A DNA stretch of 64,000 bases from Kineococcus aurantiacus. Its GTDB lineage: Bacteria > Actinomycetota > Actinomycetes > Actinomycetales > Kineococcaceae. Position numbers and translations under genes: made by a program. Each line of letters opens with the position of its first letter. The stretch's first letter is position 1. Of this stretch, positions 1 to 9,549 are shown in pieces. The stretch spans positions 2,170,001-2,234,000 of the forward strand of contig NZ_JACCBB010000001.1 in NCBI RefSeq assembly GCF_013409345.1. The letters are read 5' to 3'. The notes beneath the pieces are model-generated. The model was not told where the DNA came from, ran no database searches, and saw only the letters and a program-made list of their open reading frames with translations.

Positions 1-82
1 GCAGCATGCGCTTCAGGACGAGCCCGCGGCTGGACCCGAGGTCCACCTCGAGCCTGTCGGCGGCTTGCACGGTCTGGCTCAT
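1..82 (-). CDS. peptide ABC transporter permease (DppC-like), N-terminus only
   Basis: The first 27 residues of a protein on the minus strand start at an ATG at 82. This ATG overlaps the stop of the upstream permease gene by four bases (ATGA), the usual sign of translational coupling. The fragment ends in a basic stretch (VLKRML) like the one before the first membrane helix of DppC/OppC permeases. The order binding protein, DppB, then this gene is the standard dpp/opp order, so DppC is the likely identity. The fragment alone cannot prove it; an ATPase subunit would be the alternative. Confidence 0.6.
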   Translation of the reverse strand, partial: MSQTVQAADRLEVDLGSSRGLVLKRML

Positions 83-1035
83 CGGGCACCTCCGGCGACG
101 CGGATGCGGGGGTCGAGGACGGTGTAGAGCACGTCGACCACGAGGTTGATGACGACGTAGGCGAGGGTCACGACGAGGACGACGCCCTCGATGACGGGGT
201 AGTCGCGGCTGAACACCGAGTCCAGCGTCAGCTTGCCGAAACCGGGCAGGCCGAAGATGCGCTCGGTGACGACGGCGCCGGAGATCAGCCCGCCCAGCTG
301 CAGGCCGACGAGGGTGACGACGACGACGAGGGAGTTGCGCAGCGCGAACCGCAGCACGACGGCCGAGCGGGAGGCGCCCTTGGCGCGGGCGGTGCGGACG
401 TAGTCGGCCGAGAGGTTCTGCAGCATCGAGGCCCGGGTCTGGCGCATGACGACCGCGGCGATCCCGGCGCCGAGGATGACCGCCGGCAGCGTGAGGTGGT
501 GCAGGGACCGCAGCGGGTCCTCGGCCGGGGAGACGTACCCGGAGGCGGGGAACCAGCCGAGCCCTACGGCCAGGTAGAGGATCGCCAGCAGCCCCAGCCA
601 GAAGCTCGGCACCGACAGCCCCAGCAGCGACAGCCCGTTGACGCCGGCCTCGGCCCAGGTCCCGCGGCGGACCGCGGCGACGACACCCATCGCCAGGCCC
701 AGCACGACCGCGAAGAGCATGGCGTAGACGGACAGCCAGACCGTGACGGGCAGCGTCGCGCCGATGAGCTCGGTCACCGGCGTCCCCGTGCGCACCGAGG
801 TCCCCAGGTCGCCGGTCAGGGCGTGGGTGAGGAACCTCCAGTACTGCACCCAGACCGGCTGGTCCAGGCCGAGGTCGGCGCGCACGGCCGCGAGCGCCTC
901 CGGGGTGGCCTCCTCCCCGGCGGCGGCGAGGGCGGGGTCGCCGGGCAGCGCGCGCACCCCGGCGAAGACGACCACCGAGGCGAGCAGGAGCGTCACGACG
1001 CTCTGCCAGACCCGGGACAGCAGGAAACGTCCCAT
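79..1035 (-). CDS. peptide/nickel ABC transporter permease, DppB family
   Basis: An integral membrane subunit of a dipeptide/oligopeptide importer, 318 aa. A hydrophobic N-terminal helix (VVTLLLASVVVFAGV) is followed by the LPGDPA motif typical of DppB. Several more helices follow, then the cytoplasmic EAA-type loop (YVRTARAKGASRSAVVLRFA) that contacts the ATPase. The start MGRFLLSRVW at 1035 gives the normal family length and lies one base after the stop of the binding-protein gene. A GTG at 1044 is an alternative. Its 3' end overlaps the next permease by four bases. Substrate is not predictable beyond the peptide/nickel/opine class. Confidence 0.9.
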   Translation of the reverse strand: MGRFLLSRVWQSVVTLLLASVVVFAGVRALPGDPALAAAGEEATPEALAAVRADLGLDQPVWVQYWRFLTHALTGDLGTSVRTGTPVTELIGATLPVTVWLSVYAMLFAVVLGLAMGVVAAVRRGTWAEAGVNGLSLLGLSVPSFWLGLLAILYLAVGLGWFPASGYVSPAEDPLRSLHHLTLPAVILGAGIAAVVMRQTRASMLQNLSADYVRTARAKGASRSAVVLRFALRNSLVVVVTLVGLQLGGLISGAVVTERIFGLPGFGKLTLDSVFSRDYPVIEGVVLVVTLAYVVINLVVDVLYTVLDPRIRVAGGAR

Positions 1036-1036
1036 C

Positions 1037-2680
1037 TCACTCACTCCCCTGGAGGAAGGCGGCCCGCCCGAGGCGGACGACGCCGTCGGCGTAGGTCTCG
1101 ACCCCGGCGACGGCGTCCTCACCGGAACTGACGTACCCGGTGATGCTGCGCACGCGGTAGAGGTAGACGATCGGGTTGTCCCGCTGCACGATCGCGACGA
1201 CCTGCCCGTAGAGGTCGGCGCGGACGGCGGGGTCGGTGCTGCGGGCGGCCTGCTTGAGCAGCGCGTCGACCTCGGGGTCGGAGTACCCCGAGTAGTTGCT
1301 GCCCGCGCCGGTGGTCAGGAAGCTGGAGGAGTTCCCGTGCGGGTCGACGCGGCCGGACCAGCCGAGCTGGACGGCCTCGAAGTCGCCGGAGGACTGCTGG
1401 TCCAGCAGCGTGGAGTACTCGACGGGTTCGATCTCGAGCTGGAAACCGGCTTCGGCGACGCTGGCCTGCAGGGCCTGCGAGAGCCGCAGCGTGTCGGCGG
1501 TGTTCGAGGCGGACACCCTGATCCGGTACGGCAGTTCCACCCCGGCCTCGGTGAGCAGCTCCTCGGCCCGGGCCGGGTCGTGCGGCGGGCAGGCGTCGGA
1601 GGCCTCGGTGGCGTAGACGCTGTCGGGGGAGATGAACGAGCAGGCCGGCTGGTACCAGTCGTTGAACACCGAGTTCACGAGGGCCTGCCGGTCGACGGCG
1701 AGCGAGAACGCCTCGCGGATGCGCGGGTCCGTCGCCAGCGGGGTGTCGATGCGGCCCGGGGGTTTCCCCACGCCGTCGGTGTTCCCGAGGTTGAAGGTGA
1801 CGCCCTGGTACCCGAACGAGCCGGTCTGCAGCAGGCCGGTGCCCTCCTCCTGCCGCAGCGCGTCGACGTCCTGCGGGGACAGGCTGTCGGCGACCTGCAC
1901 GTCCCCGGACCGCAGGTTCGCGGCGCGGATGGTGGCGTCGGTCATGATCCGGTAGGTGATGGAGTCGAGGTGGACCTGGTCGGCCGCGTAGTAGCCGGGG
2001 TCGCGTTCGACGGTGATCGACGTCTGCGGGACGCGGTCGACGAACTTGAAGGGCCCCACGCAGGTGGGGTGGTCGCCGAAGTCCTCCCCCCGTTCGGCCA
2101 GCGCCGCGGGTGACATGACCACGCCGGCGCGGTCGGCGAGGGAGGCGGTGAGCGGGGCGAACGGCGTCTCGTAGTGGACGACGACGGTCGAGGGGCCGGT
2201 CGCCTCGACGTCGCGGACGGGCCCGAGCTCGTTCTTGCGGCTGCTCGTCGGCAGGGTGAGGTTGCGTTCGAGCGTCGTGACGACGGCGGCGGCGTCCAGC
2301 GGGGTGCCGTCGGCGAACCGGATGCCGGAGCGGACGGGGATCGTCACGGTGAGGCCGTCGGGCGAGGTCGTGGGCAGGGCCTCGGCGAGCTGGGGGACGA
2401 GGTTCCCGTCGGCGTCGATGTCGTAGAGCTTCTCGCAGATCGCGTTCATGACGTAGCGCGTGTAGAGCGAGGACGACGTCGTGGGGTCGAGCCGGTCGGG
2501 TTCGGCGGACAGGGCCATGACGAGGTCGCCGCCGTCGCGCAGGGGGCGGTCGCCGACCGGGACCCCGGTGACGTCCTCGCGCTCGGGCGCCTGCCCGACG
2601 GGCTGGACGGGCACGCACGCGGTCAGGGCCAGCAGGGGTGCGAGCGCGGCGGTCGTGAGCAGTGCTGGTCGGGCAGTCAT
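1037..2680 (-). CDS. ABC transporter substrate-binding lipoprotein, family 5 (DppA/OppA-like)
   Basis: Extracytoplasmic solute receptor of 547 aa for the peptide importer encoded immediately downstream. The N-terminus is a lipoprotein signal: a hydrophobic run, then LTAC at about residues 19-22, so Cys22 would be lipidated. The body carries SBP_bac_5 features, including the GGDLVMALSAEPDRLDPTTS opening, a YDIDADGNLVPQLAEALPT strand and an AFSLAVDRQALVNSVF segment. Length fits the family. It is the first gene of the operon. The upstream region has a 13-bp palindrome and a TTGTATAC-like site that could be its control region. Ligand is unknown (peptides, opines and metal complexes are all possible). 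Confidence 0.92.
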   Translation of the reverse strand: MTARPALLTTAALAPLLALTACVPVQPVGQAPEREDVTGVPVGDRPLRDGGDLVMALSAEPDRLDPTTSSSLYTRYVMNAICEKLYDIDADGNLVPQLAEALPTTSPDGLTVTIPVRSGIRFADGTPLDAAAVVTTLERNLTLPTSSRKNELGPVRDVEATGPSTVVVHYETPFAPLTASLADRAGVVMSPAALAERGEDFGDHPTCVGPFKFVDRVPQTSITVERDPGYYAADQVHLDSITYRIMTDATIRAANLRSGDVQVADSLSPQDVDALRQEEGTGLLQTGSFGYQGVTFNLGNTDGVGKPPGRIDTPLATDPRIREAFSLAVDRQALVNSVFNDWYQPACSFISPDSVYATEASDACPPHDPARAEELLTEAGVELPYRIRVSASNTADTLRLSQALQASVAEAGFQLEIEPVEYSTLLDQQSSGDFEAVQLGWSGRVDPHGNSSSFLTTGAGSNYSGYSDPEVDALLKQAARSTDPAVRADLYGQVVAIVQRDNPIVYLYRVRSITGYVSSGEDAVAGVETYADGVVRLGRAAFLQGSE

Positions 2681-2702
2681 CGCGAACCTCTCGCAGGTCG
2701 GA

Positions 2703-2726
2703 TTCGGCAGCCGAACGTATACAATT
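2703..2726. promoter_or_regulatory. putative operator upstream of the dpp-like operon
   Basis: A perfect 13-bp palindrome (TTCGGC-A-GCCGAA, 2703-2715) abuts AACGTATACAATT (2714-2726). Read on the minus strand this is AATTGTATACGTT, resembling the TTGTATAC core bound by several GntR-family repressors. No GntR gene lies in this window. The site is 23-46 bp from the start of the binding-protein gene. Confidence 0.35.
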
Positions 2727-2804
2727 CAGGCACCGTACTCTTCCCGTGTTTCCCCCGTGTTTCACACCGCGGGGTCGCCCAGCCCACCGAGCACGGAGAC
2801 CGCG

Positions 2805-3539
2805 ATGCCCCCCGAGAAGACGTCCGAGAAGCCCGCCGGCACCACCGGGGACCCGGCGCGCCGCGCCTCCTGGCACCTCGCGCTCATGCTCGTCCTGACG
2901 TTCTCCACCGGGATCGTCGACGCCGTCGGCTACCTCGGGCTGGACCGCGTCTTCACCGCCAACATGACCGGCAACGTCGTGATCCTCGGGATGGCCCTCA
3001 CCGGGTCGCAGGACCTGCCGATCCTGGGCCCCGTGCTCGCCCTGGCCGGTTTCCTCCTCGGCGCCGCCGTCGTGGGCCGGGTGCTGCGCCGCGCCGCGAC
3101 GGGGTGGACGACCGCCTCCACGTGGGTCTTCGCGCTCGTCGGGGTCGTGCTGGCCGGCCTGGCCGTGGCCGCCTCGCTCATCGCCGGGCTGCCCGTCGAG
3201 CCCGGCACCACCCCGCCGCCGGCCGCCCTGGTCGTGACCACCGTGCTGGGCCTGGCGATGGGCGGTCAGGCCGCGGCCGCGCGCCGGCTGGGGGTCAAGG
3301 ACGTCACCACGGTCGTCGTCACCTCGACCCTGACGGGGCTGGCCGCCGACTCCCGCCTCGCCGGCGGCAGCGGCGAGGGGTGGCGCCGCCGCCTCGGCGC
3401 GGTCGTGCTCATCCTCGCCGGCGCGGCCGTCGGCGCGGCGCTGCTGCGCTGGCACGTCGGCGCCGGGCTGGGCCTGGCCGCCCTCATCTCCCTCGTGGCC
3501 GCCGTCCTGGGCCACCTGCGGGCGCACGCCACCCGCTGA
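2805..3539 (+). CDS. DUF1275 (YoaK-like) membrane protein
   Basis: A 244-aa integral membrane protein of the DUF1275/YoaK family, function unknown. The family signature is clear in the first third: STGIVDAVGYLGLDRVFTAN followed directly by MTGNVVILG. Roughly six hydrophobic segments follow, and the C-terminus has GAALLRWHVGAGLGLAALIS. The ATG at 2805 is chosen because the longer open frame upstream overlaps the divergent binding-protein gene and reads as non-coding. It faces the SDR gene and shares a hairpin with it. Family members are sometimes annotated as transporters, but that is unproven. Confidence 0.85.
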   Translation: MPPEKTSEKPAGTTGDPARRASWHLALMLVLTFSTGIVDAVGYLGLDRVFTANMTGNVVILGMALTGSQDLPILGPVLALAGFLLGAAVVGRVLRRAATGWTTASTWVFALVGVVLAGLAVAASLIAGLPVEPGTTPPPAALVVTTVLGLAMGGQAAAARRLGVKDVTTVVVTSTLTGLAADSRLAGGSGEGWRRRLGAVVLILAGAAVGAALLRWHVGAGLGLAALISLVAAVLGHLRAHATR

Positions 3540-3570
3540 ACCCCCGGCCCACCCCGGCCCACCCCCGGGG

Positions 3571-3597
3571 GTGACCCCGGGGTCATCCCGGGGTCAC
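3571..3597. terminator. bidirectional terminator hairpin
   Basis: Perfect 11-bp stem (GTGACCCCGGG / CCCGGGGTCAC) with loop GTCAT, between the convergent DUF1275 and SDR genes. It overlaps the last codons of the SDR. No T-run, as is common in high-GC actinobacteria. Confidence 0.65.
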
Positions 3598-4499
3598 ACG
3601 GGGAAGCGGACCCCGGTGAGCTCCTCGGAGACGGCCCACAGCCGCTGCTGGACGGCGAGGTCGTGCGACTGCGGGCTGGAGACGACCGGCCGCGGCAGGC
3701 CGCGCGACTCACCGGGACCGCCCGGCCCGAAGTACTGCCCGCCCAGGACGGCCGGGTCGGTGGCGGCCCGCAGCGTCGGCAGCGCCCCCGCGGCCGCCGG
3801 TTGCGCGAGCAGCGACCCGAACCGCTCCATCGCCGCCCGCACCGGGGCCGGGGAGTTGCGGACCAGCTCGGTGTTCGACACCCCTGGGTGCGCGGCCACC
3901 GCGATCGTCGCCGCGCCGCGGGCCGCGAGCCGGCGCTGCAGCTCGTAGGTGAACAGCAGGTTCGCCAGCTTGGACTGCCCGTAGGCGCCGGCGCGGGAGT
4001 AGGAGCGCTCCCACTGCAGGTCCTCGAAGCGGATCGCGGCCCGGAACCGGTGGGCCAGGCTGCTGACGGTCACCACGCGCGAGCCAGGGACGGGCAGCAG
4101 CGCGTCGAGCAGCAGCCCCGTCAGGGTGAAGTGGCCCAGGTGGTTGGTCCCGAACTGCCGCTCGAAGCCGTCCTGCGTCGTCTCCCGCGGCGTGTACATG
4201 ACCCCGGCGTTGTTGACGAGCAGGTCCAGGCGGGGGTGCGCGGCCCGCAGCGCCTGCGCCGCCTCCCGGACCGAGCCGAGCGAGGACAGGTCCAGCCGCT
4301 GGACCGAGACGTCCCCGCCCATCCGCGCCGCGGCCGCCTCCCCCCGGCCGACGTCGCGGACCGCCAGCACCACCGTGGCGCCCCGGGCCGCGAGGACCGC
4401 GGCGGTCTCGAAGCCGAGGCCCGTGTTGGCCCCGGTGACCACGGCCACCCGGCCGTGCTGGTCCGGGACGTCGCCCGCCGTCCACCGCGCGCTGCTCAC
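3594..4499 (-). CDS. short-chain dehydrogenase/reductase, retinol-dehydrogenase-like
   Basis: NAD(P)-dependent oxidoreductase of 301 aa. It has the Rossmann motif TGANTGLG near residue 23, the NNAGVMYTP segment, the [17 protein letters not shown] helix typical of retinol-dehydrogenase-like SDRs, a catalytic serine in [10 protein letters not shown], and the catalytic YGQSK (YxxxK). The C-terminus ([15 protein letters not shown]) closely resembles that of the SDR at 28871-29821, so the two are probably paralogues. Substrate unknown. It stands alone, convergent with DUF1275. Confidence 0.9.
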   Translation of the reverse strand: MSSARWTAGDVPDQHGRVAVVTGANTGLGFETAAVLAARGATVVLAVRDVGRGEAAAARMGGDVSVQRLDLSSLGSVREAAQALRAAHPRLDLLVNNAGVMYTPRETTQDGFERQFGTNHLGHFTLTGLLLDALLPVPGSRVVTVSSLAHRFRAAIRFEDLQWERSYSRAGAYGQSKLANLLFTYELQRRLAARGAATIAVAAHPGVSNTELVRNSPAPVRAAMERFGSLLAQPAAAGALPTLRAATDPAVLGGQYFGPGGPGESRGLPRPVVSSPQSHDLAVQQRLWAVSEELTGVRFPV

Positions 4500-4577
4500 G
4501 TCGTCCTCCTCGTCCCGCGCACCGCCGGCCGGTGCGGCCCTGCGGCGATCCTGCGCCCCGCACCCGCGCGGCGCGCG

Positions 4578-4931
4578 TCAGTCGGGCGGCCCGGCGAGCC
4601 GGCGCGCGTCGCGCTCCCCGTCGGCGGTGGACCCCTCCCGGTCGCGCGCGCGGTGGGCGTCGGCCTGCGCCTGGACCCACCCCTGGTGCGCCTCCCACGC
4701 GCTCTGCTCGGTCACGCCCGAGGCCGCCGCGATCTGCGACCAGGAGGCGCCCGCCGCGCGCGCCGCCCGGACCGCGAGCTGACGCGGCCGGGGCGGGGGC
4801 GCGAGGGCCCCGGCGGGCCCGGCGGGGCGGGGCGGTGGCGAGGGGGCGGCGGGCGGTGCAGCATCATCGGCACGACGGATGCCAGCCCGACCAGCCGGTG
4901 CGACCGGTGCGACCGCAGTGACGAGGAAGCC

Positions 4932-4958
<27 letters not shown>
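4578..4958 (-). CDS. small helix-turn-helix protein, start uncertain
   Basis: The last ~70 codons are protein-like and contain a clear helix-turn-helix: [20 protein letters not shown] followed by AWEAHQGW. Such short WxxIAxxxGVTxQSAW modules are common in actinobacteria and presumably bind DNA. The start is a problem. No ATG, GTG or TTG lies in frame between the motif and a GTG at 4958, which sits inside the divergent pgm gene. The intervening segment is proline/alanine-rich ([16 protein letters not shown]). Either this GTG is used, overlapping pgm by 27 bp, or a non-standard start is used, or the gene has lost its 5' end. Confidence 0.45.
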
Positions 4959-6581
<1,623 letters not shown>

Positions 6582-6588
6582 TCCGCCC

Positions 6589-6954
6589 GTGACGAGGATC
6601 GACCAGTGGACGTGGGCGGTCCGGCTCTTCAAGAGCCGGTCCGTCGCGTCCGCCGCGGTCAAGGCCGGGCACGTCCGGCTCAACGGCGAGCGGGCCAAAC
6701 CCGCTGCGGCCGTGCACGTCGGGGACGAGGTGCGCATCCGGGCCGAGGGGTACGAGAAGGTGTTCGAGGTCGTGCGGCTGCTCGACAAGCGCGTGGGCGC
6801 GCCGATCGCGCAGGCCGCGTACGTCGACAAGTCCCCACCGCCCCCGCCGAGGGACGAGTTCTTCGGCGCCTTCGGGACCCGCGACCGCGGCGCGGGACGC
6901 CCCACGAAGCGGGACCGCCGCGAGATGGACGAACTGCGAGGACGACGCCCGTGA
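6589..6954 (+). CDS. S4-domain RNA-binding protein, Hsp15/HslR-like
   Basis: A 121-aa protein with an N-terminal S4 RNA-binding domain: RIDQWTWAVRLFKSRSVASA, then GHVRLNGERAKPAAAVHVGD. In Hsp15 this domain binds free 50S subunits carrying nascent chains. The rest is a basic tail (PTKRDRREMDELRGRR). The GTG start at 6589 is 7 bp after pgm. The stop overlaps the GTG of the next gene (GTGA), so pgm, this gene and the MpaB gene probably form one transcript. Confidence 0.85.
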   Translation: MTRIDQWTWAVRLFKSRSVASAAVKAGHVRLNGERAKPAAAVHVGDEVRIRAEGYEKVFEVVRLLDKRVGAPIAQAAYVDKSPPPPPRDEFFGAFGTRDRGAGRPTKRDRREMDELRGRRP

Positions 6955-8027
6955 ACCCGACCCCGGACCCGCCCCTGGACCTGGAGGGGGCCCGTTCCCA
7001 CGGGGACCCGCTCGCCGACGCCGTCGCCGACGCGGTGCTGGACGACGCCTCGGTGCGGGGGCAGTTCGCCACCGCCCTGCGCGACGGTTCGGCGGGCGCG
7101 GCCCACCCCGCGGTGCGCGCTTTCGTGGGTGAGCTGGAACGCCTGGCCGACGGCGCCGACCCCGCGCTGCTGGCCGCGGGCGCGCGGGCGACGTTCACGG
7201 CCCCGCTGGCCGTGCACGTCTTCGACGTGGGGGCCGGGGCGCTCATCAGCTCCTACCGGCCACCGGGCCCGGCGGCCGTGCTCGTCGGGACCGGACGCCT
7301 GGTCCACGGCACGCAGGGCCGGCTCACGGACACGGCCCGGTGGCTGTCGGCGGCCTCCCTGCCGGGGGGCCTGGTCCGGGGCGCCGAGGGCTGGGTCTCC
7401 ACGGCGTGGGTCCGGCTCGGGCACGCGCTGGTGCGCCGGGGCCTGCAGCGGCGCGGTCCGCTGCCCGACGGCTCGGTGCCGATCAGCCAGTTCGACGACG
7501 TGCGCACCTGGCTGGACTTCACCGTCGTCGCGCCCCGCTCGGCGCACCGGCTGGGGTTCGCCGTGACCGACGCCGAGTACGCGCAGTTCCTCACGTACTG
7601 GCGGTTCCTGGGTGAGCTGCTGGGGGTGCGCCCCGAACTCCTCGCCGGGGTCGTCGACCGCCGCTCGGCGGCGGAGCTGCTGCACCGGGTGGACGCGCTG
7701 ACCGGTCCGCCGTCGCAGGACTCCCGGGTGCTGGTGGCCGCCGGGGTCGAGGCCCTGGCGGGCGGCCTCACCGACCTCACCCGGATCCCGCACGGCCCGG
7801 CGCTGGCCGCCGCGCGCGTCGTGGCCCGGCACCTGCAGGGCCCGCAGCTGGGGCGGGCGCTGGGCCTGGGCGAGCCCGCCCCGCAGGACCGGCTCGTGCC
7901 GCTGGCCGCCGCGCTGGCCCGCGCCGGGCTGGCGGTGCTGCGGCGCTCGGACCGGGTGTGGAACGCGGTGCTGGAGGCGAACGTGGAGGCGAACCGGCGG
8001 TTCCTGCGGGAGACGGCGGCGGCGTGA
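6951..8027 (+). CDS. oxygenase MpaB family protein (DUF2236)
   Basis: A 358-aa member of the DUF2236/MpaB family, named for a fungal mycophenolate-pathway oxygenase; bacterial members are mostly uncharacterised. Recognisable are the GDPLADAVADAV opening, a long helical centre with VHGTQGRLTDTARWL, and WVSTAWVRLGHALVRRGL. The GTG start at 6951 overlaps the preceding stop by four bases. A second DUF2236 protein lies at 36688-37635, but the two are not close in sequence. Confidence 0.75.
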   Translation: MNPTPDPPLDLEGARSHGDPLADAVADAVLDDASVRGQFATALRDGSAGAAHPAVRAFVGELERLADGADPALLAAGARATFTAPLAVHVFDVGAGALISSYRPPGPAAVLVGTGRLVHGTQGRLTDTARWLSAASLPGGLVRGAEGWVSTAWVRLGHALVRRGLQRRGPLPDGSVPISQFDDVRTWLDFTVVAPRSAHRLGFAVTDAEYAQFLTYWRFLGELLGVRPELLAGVVDRRSAAELLHRVDALTGPPSQDSRVLVAAGVEALAGGLTDLTRIPHGPALAAARVVARHLQGPQLGRALGLGEPAPQDRLVPLAAALARAGLAVLRRSDRVWNAVLEANVEANRRFLRETAAA

Positions 8028-8037
8028 ACCCGGGCCG

Positions 8038-8277
8038 TCACCGGCTGCGGGGCAGGTCCTCCAGCCACTGCTCGACCTCGGCCAGCGTCAGGACCGGCCC
8101 GGCCGCGCCGAACGCGATGCGGGCGTCCTTCTCCCCCGGTCTCCCGCTGGTCAGCAGGTAGCCGGGGTGGCGGTTGGTGGGGGCCTGCAGGGTCCAGCCC
8201 TTGCGGGCGGCCTCCTTGCGCAGCCGCGCGAACCGCTCGTCGTCCCCGCCCGCGGCGGCGGGGGTGCCGGGGGTCAC
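8038..8277 (-). CDS. small hypothetical protein downstream of MerR
   Basis: A 79-aa protein I do not recognise. It is charged and soluble, with FARLRKEAARKGWTLQAPTN near the start and LTLAEVEQWLEDLPRSR at the end. Its GTG start overlaps the MerR stop by four bases (GTGA), so the two are translationally coupled and probably act in the same response. No cysteine or metal-binding motif is visible. Confidence 0.65.
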   Translation of the reverse strand: MTPGTPAAAGGDDERFARLRKEAARKGWTLQAPTNRHPGYLLTSGRPGEKDARIAFGAAGPVLTLAEVEQWLEDLPRSR

Positions 8278-8648
8278 GAGGCCCTCGCGCAGGCCGCGGG
8301 GTCGGCGCGGTAGGCCTGCCCGGCGCGGATGACGTCGTCGAGCTTGTCGCGGGTGGCGGTCAGCTCCTCGAGCTGGGCCTGGACGCGGGCCCGTTCGGCC
8401 AGCAGCCGCTCGTGCATCTCGTCGGTCAGGACGCCGTGGTCCATGCACGGCAGGATCCGCACGACGGCCTTGCTGCCCAGGCCGGCGGCGTAGAGGTTCT
8501 GGATGAAGCGCACCCGCTCGACCGCCGAGTCGGGGTAGTGCCGCTGCCCGCCGGGGCTGCGCTCGGCCACCAGCAGCCCCTGCTCCTCGTAGTACCGCAG
8601 CGCGCGGACGCTGACGCCCGACCGCTTCGCGACCTCGCCGATGCGCAC
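8274..8648 (-). CDS. MerR family transcriptional regulator
   Basis: A 124-aa activator/repressor. The N-terminal winged helix MRIGEVAKRSGVSVRALRYY is followed by EEQGLL, and a dimerising coiled coil (RLLAERARVQAQLEELTATR) follows. CMDHG in the middle is typical of MerR members that sit next to SDR genes. There is no obvious metal-binding cysteine pair. It is divergent from the SDR at 8749, with a perfect dyad in a MerR-type promoter between them, so it very likely controls that gene. Confidence 0.92.
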   Translation of the reverse strand: MRIGEVAKRSGVSVRALRYYEEQGLLVAERSPGGQRHYPDSAVERVRFIQNLYAAGLGSKAVVRILPCMDHGVLTDEMHERLLAERARVQAQLEELTATRDKLDDVIRAGQAYRADPAACARAS

Positions 8649-8710
8649 CGCTCCCCCTGCTCCCCCGTCCGGTGGACCCGTCCCGATACCGAAATCGACC
8701 CCGGGACGAC

Positions 8711-8742
8711 TTGACCCTCACGTCGACGTGAGGTCCTAGCGT
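8711..8742 (+). promoter_or_regulatory. MerR-type promoter with 18-bp palindromic operator
   Basis: TTGACC (8711-8716) and CTAGCG/TAGCGT (8736-8742) are separated by an unusually long 19-20 bp spacer. That spacer holds a perfect 18-bp palindrome, CCTCACGTCGACGTGAGG (8716-8733). A dyad inside an overlong spacer is the hallmark of promoters that MerR proteins activate by untwisting DNA. It reads toward the SDR at 8749. Confidence 0.8.
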
Positions 8743-8748
8743 ACCCGC

Positions 8749-9438
8749 ATGACCACTGCACTCGTCACCGGCGCCAACCGCGGCATCGGCCGCCACCTCG
8801 CCTCCCAGCTCCTGGAACGGGGGGCCAAGGTCTACGCCGCCGCCCGCCGTCCCGAGACCCTCGACCTGCCCGGCGCCGTCCCCGTCGCCCTCGACATCAC
8901 CGACCCCGACGCCGTCGCCGCGGCCGCCGCCCTGGCCACCGACGTGGACCTGCTGATCAACAACGCCGGCGTCTCCACCGGCGCGACCCTGCTCGGGGAC
9001 CTGGGACCGGTGCGCACCGAGCTGGACGTGAACTTCTGGGGCACCCTGGCGATGGTGCGCGCCTTCGCCCCCGTACTGGCCGCCAACGGCGGCGGCGCGG
9101 TCGTCAACGTGGCGTCGGCGCTGTCCTGGTTCGCCTTCCCCGGCGCCGGGGCCTACGCGGTGTCGAAGGCGGCGAACTGGAACATGAGCAACGCGCTGCG
9201 CCTGGAACTGGCCGGGCAGGGCACGCAGGTGACCTCCGTCCACCTCGGTGCGGCCGACACGGACATGATGAAGGACTACGACGGCGACAAGACCGACCCG
9301 GCGACGGTCGCCGCGCGCACCCTGGACGCCGTCGCGGCGGGTGAGCTGGAGGTCGTCGTCGACGAGTGGAGCGCGATGGTCAAGGCTTCCCTGGCCCGGG
9401 ACCCGCGGGAGTTCTACGCCGGCTTCCTGCCCGCCTGA
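8749..9438 (+). CDS. short-chain dehydrogenase/reductase controlled by MerR
   Basis: A 229-aa classical SDR: nucleotide-binding TGANRGIG at the N-terminus, LLINNAGVS, the helix NFWGTLAMVRAFAPVL, serine in NVASALSWF, and catalytic YAVSK. It is closely related to the SDR at 24989-25717 (shared RGIG, GAKVYA-ARRPE, GTLAMVRAFAPVLA-NGGGAV), so the two are paralogues with different regulators. Substrate unknown. The MerR-type promoter starts 38 bp upstream. Confidence 0.92.
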   Translation: MTTALVTGANRGIGRHLASQLLERGAKVYAAARRPETLDLPGAVPVALDITDPDAVAAAAALATDVDLLINNAGVSTGATLLGDLGPVRTELDVNFWGTLAMVRAFAPVLAANGGGAVVNVASALSWFAFPGAGAYAVSKAANWNMSNALRLELAGQGTQVTSVHLGAADTDMMKDYDGDKTDPATVAARTLDAVAAGELEVVVDEWSAMVKASLARDPREFYAGFLPA

Positions 9439-9549
9439 GACTGCCGCGGCAGGGCGGCCCCGGATCCGGGCGAACAGCGGGCGAGTAGTTAGAAGGTTGC
9501 CTAGAGTGACTCCGGGGGACGTTCTCGACCCGACGGGAGGCGGACGGAG

